Positions 6,209 to 11,458 of a stretch of DNA of 11,458 nt are shown here, in pieces. This stretch comes from Rhodospirillaceae bacterium UBA3470. Its GTDB lineage: Bacteria; Pseudomonadota; Alphaproteobacteria; Rhodospirillales; Casp-alpha2. Under the pieces are notes generated by a model. It did no database searches. It saw only the letters and a program-made list of their open reading frames with translations, and was not told the origin of the DNA. Positions within the stretch are counted from its first letter, which is position 1. Every line of letters begins with the position of its first letter. The translations under genes and the position numbers were made by a program. The stretch spans positions 1 to 11,458 of the forward strand of contig DFRF01000043.1 of the NCBI GenBank assembly GCA_002378125.1, given 5' to 3'.

Positions 6209-8301
6209 GAAGTCCGCTCCCGGTTTCGTTCGACGATTATAAACCCGTTCGCCGCGATCCGGGCATTAAAATTCTTTGGGACAAAAGTGGAGGTCTCGTT
6301 TTCGGCGATCACTGCCGGGCCGGTAATCGCGTCGCCCGGAACTAAGTCAGGCCGCCAATGCAGGGGCACGTCCCTTAGCTCACCGGACGCCGGGTCAAAG
6401 ATGGCCCGCGACCCGGCCACCTGCGCATCACGACTGTCCGTAGGTTCTATTGATGTCGTTTCAGATGGCGCCGACGCCGTCGTCAAGGTTAACGCCCAAG
6501 TCAGCACCTCAACTTCTGCATTGGGTAGCGTTCGTTGGTAGAAGCGTTCATAAGTCGCGTCGAAGGAAGTCTGAACAAGGTCCGCATCCTCATCCGTCAG
6601 TGACCTTGTTGGTAAGTTAACAGCGATCTCGTGACCCTGGCCCAGATAACGCATGTACGCCAGCCGATGCTCGGAGACCACGCTGCCTGGCGCGCCGGCC
6701 TCGACCACGGCTTTGGCTTCGTCATACATCTCATGGAATATGGCATTGACGAATTCCGGGTCGTACTGCCGAAGCCGCATATTGCGGCTGCGCACCACCT
6801 CATAGGCAACAGGCGCACGCAGAAATCCTACCGCCGACCCTACACCCGCATGCGTCGGCACGATAATCCGCTCAACAGACAACTTCTCCGCCAATCGGCC
6901 CGCGTGCAGTGGCGCAGCGCCACCGAATGCAATCAGAGTATAGTCGCTGGCTGCTTTGCCCTGTTCCACCGCGTGGACGCGCGCCGCGTTGGCCATGGTC
7001 TCATCAACCATTTCGGTCACGCCGTAGGCCGCCATTTGCGATGACAAATCCAGCTTCTTGCCAATATCGGCCGACAACGCTGCTTCGGCGCGATCGGGCG
7101 ATAGAGGAACCTGTCCGCCGGCGAAACGGCCCGGATCGATCCGACCGAGATGAATATCGGCGTCCGTTATGGTAGGCTGTTCACCGCCGCGTCCATAGGC
7201 GGCCGGTCCTGGGTCCGCGCCGGCGCTGTCTGGACCGATGGTAATCTGATTGAGGGCGTCGACACGGGCAATGGAACCACCGCCGGCCCCAACCTCCACC
7301 ATCTCAATGACGGGAATACGCAAGGGCAGCCCACTCCCCTTCCGGAACCGTGCCTGACGATCGACTTCGAACTCGCGCGCGCGCTGTGCGGCGAAGTCGT
7401 CGATGAGGCAAATTTTTGCCGTTGTACCGCCCATGTCGAAGGATATAGCCTTCGTCAAGTCTAAATCCGCCGCGATGCCAGTGGCCAGGATCGCGCCACC
7501 GGCCGGGCCGGATTCAACCAATCGGATCGGGAACCGCGCAGCCGTCTCCAGAGTTGTCAGGCCGCCGCCCGACGTCATCAACAACACGGGGCTGACAATT
7601 CCTATTTTTGACAACCGAGTCTCCAGATTGTTCAAATAGCGCGCCATCAATGGGCGCACGTAGGCATTAGCCGTCGCCGTGGTCAGGCGCTCAAATTCAC
7701 GAATCTCTGGACAGACTTCAGACGACAAGGTGATCGACAGGTCGGGCCGGGCAGCCTCGATGATTTCCCGGGCCCGCTGTTCGTGCGCTGGGTTGGCGTA
7801 ACCGTGGAGGAATCCAATTGCGATGCTCTCGACACCTGCTCGGTCCAGTTTGGGAAGCAGCGCCTGTACCGCGTCTTCGTCGAGATCCAGCAAAACCCGG
7901 CCATGGACGTCGACCCGCTCTGGCACGGTGAAGCGGCGGTGGCGGGGCACCAATGGCGTCGGCTTGTCTATGAAGATGTCATATTGATTGAAGCGACTCT
8001 CATAACCGATCTCGAGGACGTCGCGGAACCCGTCCGTCGTAATCAACGCCACATTGGCCCCCTTACGTTCTATGATCGCATTGGTCGCCAAGGTGGTGCC
8101 GTGCAACAATATACCGATGTCGCCCGATGCCGTACCGGCCTTGGCAAGCACCTGCTCAATACCGTTCAATACGCCGTCTTCAGGGGCGGCCGGTGTTGTC
8201 AGGACCTTCGAGGTGTTCAGTTCCCCGTCTTGTTCCAAAACGATGTCGGTGAAGGTGCCGCCGATATCGATGGCCAATCGCTGTGAAATCGAACCGGTCA
8301 T
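6205..8301 (-). CDS. hyuA: Hydantoinase A / 5-oxoprolinase / acetone carboxylase superfamily ATP-binding subunit (HyuA)
   Basis: The product has 698 residues, the usual length. It carries the ASKHA-fold phosphate loop IDIGGTFTD (11-19), HGTTLATNAIIERKG (67-81), SSEVCPEIREFERLTT (193-208), MTSGGG (242-247), ESGPAGGA (263-270) and the second phosphate motif DMGGTTAK (289-296). HyuA phosphorylates the substrate carbonyl using ATP, and HyuB completes the reaction. The start at 8301 is 9 bases downstream of the stop of the DapA-like gene. It has only a weak ribosome site, so translation is probably coupled to that gene. No inactivating changes were noticed. Substrate candidates include hydantoins, 5-oxoproline-like lactams or ketones; the neighbouring lyase and ring-opening genes suggest a catabolic role. 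Confidence 0.93.
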   Translation of the reverse strand: MTGSISQRLAIDIGGTFTDIVLEQDGELNTSKVLTTPAAPEDGVLNGIEQVLAKAGTASGDIGILLHGTTLATNAIIERKGANVALITTDGFRDVLEIGYESRFNQYDIFIDKPTPLVPRHRRFTVPERVDVHGRVLLDLDEDAVQALLPKLDRAGVESIAIGFLHGYANPAHEQRAREIIEAARPDLSITLSSEVCPEIREFERLTTATANAYVRPLMARYLNNLETRLSKIGIVSPVLLMTSGGGLTTLETAARFPIRLVESGPAGGAILATGIAADLDLTKAISFDMGGTTAKICLIDDFAAQRAREFEVDRQARFRKGSGLPLRIPVIEMVEVGAGGGSIARVDALNQITIGPDSAGADPGPAAYGRGGEQPTITDADIHLGRIDPGRFAGGQVPLSPDRAEAALSADIGKKLDLSSQMAAYGVTEMVDETMANAARVHAVEQGKAASDYTLIAFGGAAPLHAGRLAEKLSVERIIVPTHAGVGSAVGFLRAPVAYEVVRSRNMRLRQYDPEFVNAIFHEMYDEAKAVVEAGAPGSVVSEHRLAYMRYLGQGHEIAVNLPTRSLTDEDADLVQTSFDATYERFYQRTLPNAEVEVLTWALTLTTASAPSETTSIEPTDSRDAQVAGSRAIFDPASGELRDVPLHWRPDLVPGDAITGPAVIAENETSTFVPKNFNARIAANGFIIVERNRERTS

Positions 8302-8310
8302 CGTCGTGAC

Positions 8311-9264
8311 TTAAATCCCATGGGGGACGCGGTGGTCTGACGCTGCGAGCTTACCCTTTAGCCGCGCAAAAAGGTTTTCCAACTCGGCATGATCATCGCT
8401 GTCCATAGCCGGACCGGGTGCGCGCGCAGCGGGACACGAAAGAGCGCCACGGCGGCGCAAGGTTTCCTTCCGCAGTACCAGGCCAAAGCCGAACTGTTGT
8501 TCGTGGCGGATCAGCGGCAAATAGATGTCAAATAGGTCTTCAGCCGCATCGGCCTTGCCCTCACGGTACAGGTTGTACACATCGACCAGCATGCCTGGAA
8601 ACGAAAACCCGGTCATGATGCCGTCGGCGCCGCGTCGCATTTCTTGGGGCACATACAATCCACCATTCCCAACCAAGATACTCACCCGCCTAATACCTTC
8701 GGATTCTGGCGCACGGCGCACCTGCGTGAGCTTCCGATGACCGGGGCAGTCCTCATGCTTAAACATGACGATGTTGTCGTAGGTATCAATTAAGAAATTG
8801 ATCGCCGTAACGGAGAAATAAACGGTCGTGGTGTTCGGGTAGTCCTGCAAACAGACCGGTGTTCCAACGTCTAGTTTCGTCATTAACTTGTCGAAATAGG
8901 AAAAAATCTGGTCGTCGGTCTTCAGGCCGGGAATTCCGGCGATCATCACACCATCCGCGCCCGCATCCATGGATGCCTTTGAGAGGGAAACCAGGTTGTC
9001 GATGCCGGGGTTGCTGACCCCGACGACTACCGGAACCCGTCCGTCCACGCGCGCCAGATAACGGCTCAACAGCGCGGTTTGTTCGCTGTCCGTCAATTTT
9101 GGCGCCTCCCCCATGACGCCCAGCACGGTCATCCCGTGGACCCCCTCCTCCAGATAGAAATCAACAAGCGAGTCAACGGAAGCCATGTCCACCTGGCCGG
9201 TTTCCGTGAACGGCGTGGCAGCAATCACATAGACCCCGTGTGCCGCTTCATCAAACTTCTGCAT
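8311..9264 (-). CDS. Dihydrodipicolinate synthase / N-acetylneuraminate lyase (DapA) family protein
   Basis: This encodes a 317-residue class I aldolase-type TIM barrel. K169 in VMFKHEDC is the expected Schiff-base lysine and Y142 in LQDYP the expected catalytic tyrosine. LVGNGG and GADGIMTGFSFP match the late barrel. The usual GTTGE loop reads GVMGE (49-53), so the two hydroxyl residues that shape the substrate carboxylate site are replaced. It is therefore unlikely to be the housekeeping lysine enzyme; a lyase or hydratase acting on a 2-oxo acid or related compound is more likely. The frame opens at 9297, but ATG at 9264 matches the family start better. AGGG and AAGGA lie just upstream, the latter very close to the ATG. 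It leads the dapA-hyuA-hyuB unit behind its own candidate promoter. The C-terminus from about residue 275 (proline/alanine-rich, then charged) is less typical. Confidence 0.88.
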   Translation of the reverse strand: MQKFDEAAHGVYVIAATPFTETGQVDMASVDSLVDFYLEEGVHGMTVLGVMGEAPKLTDSEQTALLSRYLARVDGRVPVVVGVSNPGIDNLVSLSKASMDAGADGVMIAGIPGLKTDDQIFSYFDKLMTKLDVGTPVCLQDYPNTTTVYFSVTAINFLIDTYDNIVMFKHEDCPGHRKLTQVRRAPESEGIRRVSILVGNGGLYVPQEMRRGADGIMTGFSFPGMLVDVYNLYREGKADAAEDLFDIYLPLIRHEQQFGFGLVLRKETLRRRGALSCPAARAPGPAMDSDDHAELENLFARLKGKLAASDHRVPHGI

Positions 9265-9305
9265 GTCCTTCACCCTGTCTTGGCGCGGCAAGCGCAACGT
9301 CGACG

Positions 9306-9334
9306 ATCATTCACACAGACGCTGATTTTGTCAA
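9306..9334 (-). promoter_or_regulatory. Candidate sigma70 promoter for the dapA-like/hyuA/hyuB unit
   Basis: Minus-strand TTGACA (perfect -35, 9334-9329), a 17-base spacer and AATGAT (4/6 -10, 9311-9306) lie in the 95-base gap between badI and the DapA-like gene. The predicted transcript would start about 35 bases before the preferred ATG at 9264. That would place the alternative upstream ATG (9297) almost at the transcript start, which supports the shorter protein. Confidence 0.5.
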
Positions 9335-9359
9335 AACCGTCTCGTCGGCATCGGCGGCG

Positions 9360-10142
9360 CTACTTCATAAACTTGCGGAACTCGGGCTTCCGTTTTTCCA
9401 TAAATGCGTTCACCCCTTCCCGGGATTCATCCGTATCGTAGTACAGCGCCAGCGCCTGCATGCCCATGGACGAGATGCCGCGTAGGTTCTCCGTCGCGGC
9501 GTTGAACGACCGCTTGGCGATGGCGATGGCCGTGGGGCTGCGCTCGAGAATTTCGGCGCACCACCGATCCACTTCCGCGTCCAGCTCATCGGCCGATACT
9601 ACCGTGTTCGCCAATCCCATCTCAACCGCCTGTTCCGCAGTATAGCGCCGACACAGATACCAGATCTCGCGCGCCTTCTTCTCACCCACCACTTGCGCCA
9701 AATAGGCGGTGCCAAACCCCGGGTCCACAGACCCTACCTTAGGCCCCACCTGGCCAAACTGCGCAGTGTCGGCGGCAATGGTCAGGTCGCATATGACCGC
9801 CAAAACGTTGCCGCCACCGATGGCGTAGCCCTGAACCCGGGCAATCACCGGCTTTGGCACGTCGCGGATCACGCTTTGAAGTTCTTCCACCGGCAGACCT
9901 ACGGTACCCCGCCCGTCATAGGACCCTTCGTGGGCCGACTGATCGCCGCCGGTACAGAAGGCTCGATCACCAGCCCCGGTGAAGACGATAACGCCAATGT
10001 CCTTGTTCCAACCAGCCCGATTAAAGGCATGGATTAGCTCTTCGCAGGTCTGACCACGAAAGGCGTTCATTTTCTCCGGTCGGTTGATAGTGATGGTCGC
10101 AACACCATCGGCCTCAGCATAGACGATATCTTGGTATTCCAT
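9360..10142 (-). CDS. badI: 2-ketocyclohexanecarboxyl-CoA hydrolase (BadI-like, MenB/crotonase family)
   Basis: This encodes 260 residues of the crotonase fold. The distinctive blocks are INRPEKMNAFRG, AFCTGGDQ (61-68), GYAIGGGNVLAVICDLTIAAD (105-125), FGQVGPKVGSVDPGFGTAYLA (129-149), the AIAKRSFN stretch and the C-terminal YYDTDESREGVNAF...KRKPEFRKF. They match what I recall of BadI from Rhodopseudomonas palustris almost block for block. They also share the MenB subfamily signature (GGDQ, GPKVGS) rather than that of ordinary enoyl-CoA hydratases. BadI opens 2-ketocyclohexane-1-carboxyl-CoA by a reverse Dieckmann reaction to give pimeloyl-CoA. A naphthoate synthase role is less likely, because the partner gene is BadH-like and no menaquinone gene is seen. 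The start has AGGAG 6-7 bases upstream and lies 9 bases after the badH stop. No aliA, aliB or badK is in the window. It may act on a ring other than cyclohexane. Confidence 0.85.
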   Translation of the reverse strand: MEYQDIVYAEADGVATITINRPEKMNAFRGQTCEELIHAFNRAGWNKDIGVIVFTGAGDRAFCTGGDQSAHEGSYDGRGTVGLPVEELQSVIRDVPKPVIARVQGYAIGGGNVLAVICDLTIAADTAQFGQVGPKVGSVDPGFGTAYLAQVVGEKKAREIWYLCRRYTAEQAVEMGLANTVVSADELDAEVDRWCAEILERSPTAIAIAKRSFNAATENLRGISSMGMQALALYYDTDESREGVNAFMEKRKPEFRKFMK

Positions 10143-10151
10143 GGCTCGCTC

Positions 10152-10919
10152 CTATCCGTTCATAGTAAGACCGCCGGAGACGCTTAGCACCTGTCCGGTG
10201 ATGTAGGCGGCATCATCGCTGGCCAAGAACACAATCGCGCCGGACAGGTCGTCCGGCTGACCTAGGCGACCCATGGGGACAGCGCGTCGGAAGGCTTCGG
10301 CCAATTTTTCCGGATTTCCCGCTTCCGCCATGAAGTTTTCCAATAGAGCCGTTTCCGTCGGCCCGGGACACACAACGTTTACAGTAATCCCCTGTCGCGC
10401 GTGTTCCCGCGCCAGCGTCTTAGAAAGACCGACAATACCGGCCTTGCAGGCCGCATAGACCGATTCTCCCGATGAACCCACCCGCGCCGCATCGGACGCG
10501 ACGTTGACAATACGCCCACGCCCGCGTTCGCACATGCCTGGAAGGACGGCGTGATGGGTGTGCAGCACACCGCGAAGGTTGATGGAGATGATTTGCTCCC
10601 ACAACTCGGGCTCCGTTTTCAGGAAGGGCCGGAAAACATCCCATCCGGCGTTGTTGACCAGAACATCGACCAGACCCAGTTGGGCCTCCGTTTCCGTGAC
10701 AGCCGCACCCACGGTATCGTAATCGGTAATGTCGCACCTGATCGCGGCCGCTTGGCCACCAGCGTCACGGATGCCGGCGGCGACGTTCTCTGCAGCTTCC
10801 ATGTCGATATCCCAAACCGCAACATGGGCTCCCGCTTCGCCAAACCGCACCGCCACGGCAGCCCCAATCCCGTTTCCAGCACCCGTAACGATAACGGATT
10901 TTTCAGACAATCCGCGCAT
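10152..10919 (-). CDS. badH: 2-hydroxycyclohexanecarboxyl-CoA dehydrogenase (BadH-like SDR)
   Basis: This encodes a 255-residue classical short-chain dehydrogenase. The cofactor motif is TGAGNGIG (12-19), and D37 at the end of the second strand points to NAD rather than NADP. NNAG is at 89-92, with catalytic S142, Y155 and K159 (YAACK). The blocks NNAGWDVFRPFLKTEP, HHAVLPGM, NVASDAARVGSSGE and the C-terminal ITGQVLSVSGGLTMNG closely match what I recall of BadH. BadH oxidises 2-hydroxycyclohexane-1-carboxyl-CoA to the 2-keto compound, the substrate of BadI. Co-location with the BadI-like gene is strong support for this function over a generic 3-oxoacyl-ACP reductase. GGGAG lies 7 bases before the ATG. 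It is the first gene of unit 1 and is divergent from the small plus-strand gene. Confidence 0.86.
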   Translation of the reverse strand: MRGLSEKSVIVTGAGNGIGAAVAVRFGEAGAHVAVWDIDMEAAENVAAGIRDAGGQAAAIRCDITDYDTVGAAVTETEAQLGLVDVLVNNAGWDVFRPFLKTEPELWEQIISINLRGVLHTHHAVLPGMCERGRGRIVNVASDAARVGSSGESVYAACKAGIVGLSKTLAREHARQGITVNVVCPGPTETALLENFMAEAGNPEKLAEAFRRAVPMGRLGQPDDLSGAIVFLASDDAAYITGQVLSVSGGLTMNG

Positions 10920-11106
10920 GACACGCTCCCATTTTTCATCCGATCGCTAGCTGCGGTTATGACACCCCCCCCAGCCCGGCTCAAGTACTCGACCGGACGG
11001 CGTGTTTCAAATGGGGCGACGCGACTATCGGCCAGAAATTTCGTTGACCCGCGGCGAACCTTTACAGACTATCCCCGTCATTATTTTTCAAATTCAGGAG
11101 TTCAAA
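10920..11106. promoter_or_regulatory. Divergent intergenic region between badH and the small plus-strand gene
   Basis: This 187-base region must hold the promoters of both divergent genes. For the plus-strand gene, TTGACC at 11044-11049 is a fair -35, but the -10 at 17 bases (GACTAT) is poor. AGGAG at 11096-11100 is the ribosome site for the GTG start at 11107. No clear long palindromic operator was seen. Only short palindromes (CGATCG, GCTAGC, AGTACT, GAAATTTC) occur. Confidence 0.5.
10956..10984 (-). promoter_or_regulatory. Candidate promoter for badH-badI with a poly-C/G spacer
   Basis: Minus-strand TTGAGC (10984-10979), a 17-base spacer and CATAAC (10961-10956) each match sigma70 hexamers at 4/6 positions, at the ideal spacing. 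The predicted transcript would start roughly 30 bases before the badH ATG, leaving room for the GGGAG ribosome site. The spacer contains a run of eight identical bases (C on the plus strand, 10965-10972). Confidence 0.35.
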
Positions 11107-11361
11107 GTGTCGAAAGAAGCGCCCCAAGAATATTTCGCCGATGTCATTTCAAACGTTTCCCATGCAAATGGCGTTTTCCGACTCACCTTCGGCCAGCAGG
11201 ATGTGGACAATCAGGTGCGGCCTGTGGTTCGGGTGCTCATCCCCGCGAACCAATTGCAGAACGCCGTACGCAGCATCACGGGCGCCGCGAATGAAATTCG
11301 TGAGAAAGTTCAGGCTCAGATGAAAGACGGCTCAGAAGATAACGACCCAGCCAAGAGCTAG
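11107..11361 (+). CDS. Small soluble protein of unknown function
   Basis: This encodes 84 residues from a GTG start with AGGAG at 11096-11100, 6 bases upstream. The frame opens at an ATG at 11002, but that extra part has no ribosome site and overlaps the likely promoter region. The core EYFADVISNVSHANGVFRLTFGQ and VVRVLIPANQLQNAVRSITGAANEIREKV looks like two or three beta strands followed by a helix. The tail is highly charged and disordered-looking. There is no signal peptide or membrane segment. The layout vaguely recalls the DUF3467 family of small proteins, but I cannot confirm this. Divergence from badH does not make it a regulator, and no helix-turn-helix is evident. Confidence 0.7.
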   Translation: MSKEAPQEYFADVISNVSHANGVFRLTFGQQDVDNQVRPVVRVLIPANQLQNAVRSITGAANEIREKVQAQMKDGSEDNDPAKS

Positions 11362-11458
11362 AGCGGACCGCAGAGGAGAAATCCGTATCGAAACTCGGGG
11401 GGAAATAAGCCCGACCCGATCAGCGCTCCTGGATGGCGCTCCCCATCGAATAGCGGAT

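Noticed and set aside
5903..6541. Long plus-strand open frame (212 codons) across the hyuA/hyuB junction
   Set aside because: It is antisense to two clearly conserved genes and has no recognisable motifs; long antisense frames are common in GC-rich coding DNA.
11395..11414. TCGGG / CCCGA inverted repeat after the small plus-strand gene, as a terminator
   Set aside because: The stem is only 5 bases with a 10-base loop and no T-tract follows.
11422..11443. GCGCTCC repeated twice near the right edge
   Set aside because: Two short copies 13 bases apart, within chance expectation and probably inside coding sequence.
11420..11458. Minus-strand frame ending in TGA at 11420 (13 codons from the right edge)
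   Set aside because: It could be the tail of a convergent gene, but 12 residues are too few to support a call.

Overview
The window looks like part of a bacterial catabolic locus, most likely from an alphaproteobacterium. GC is moderately high. The two genes at the right end closely resemble, from memory, BadH and BadI of Rhodopseudomonas palustris. No rRNA, tRNA, CRISPR array, transposase or integrase was seen. Ten of the eleven genes lie on the minus strand, so transcription runs from right to left. Only a small gene at the far right is on the plus strand.

In transcription order, unit 1 (10919 to 9360) is a short-chain dehydrogenase like BadH followed 9 bases later by a MenB/crotonase-family hydrolase like BadI. 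Together they would oxidise 2-hydroxycyclohexanecarboxyl-CoA to the ketone and open the ring to pimeloyl-CoA. Unit 2 (9264 to 4544) follows a 95-base gap that contains a good sigma70-like promoter. It holds a DapA/NanA-family lyase, then a HyuA/HyuB pair (hydantoinase / 5-oxoprolinase / acetone carboxylase superfamily) whose genes overlap by ATGA. Unit 3 (4239 to the left edge) follows a 304-base non-coding gap. It holds an Old Yellow Enzyme of the YqjM type, a phytanoyl-CoA dioxygenase-family Fe(II)/2-oxoglutarate oxygenase, a membrane fatty acid hydroxylase/sterol desaturase-family protein, a 64-residue two-helix membrane protein, and the large subunit of an aconitase X enzyme that runs off the left edge.

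Nine of the ten minus-strand products are recognisable enzymes. They cover ring oxidation and opening, aldol-type cleavage, amide/lactam hydrolysis or carboxylation, ene reduction, two different iron oxygenases, and a dehydratase. This looks like a route for breaking down an alicyclic or N-heterocyclic compound, but the substrate cannot be read from the sequence. No regulator, transporter or CoA ligase lies inside the window. On the plus strand an 84-residue protein of unknown function diverges from badH. The last 97 bases hold nothing firm.
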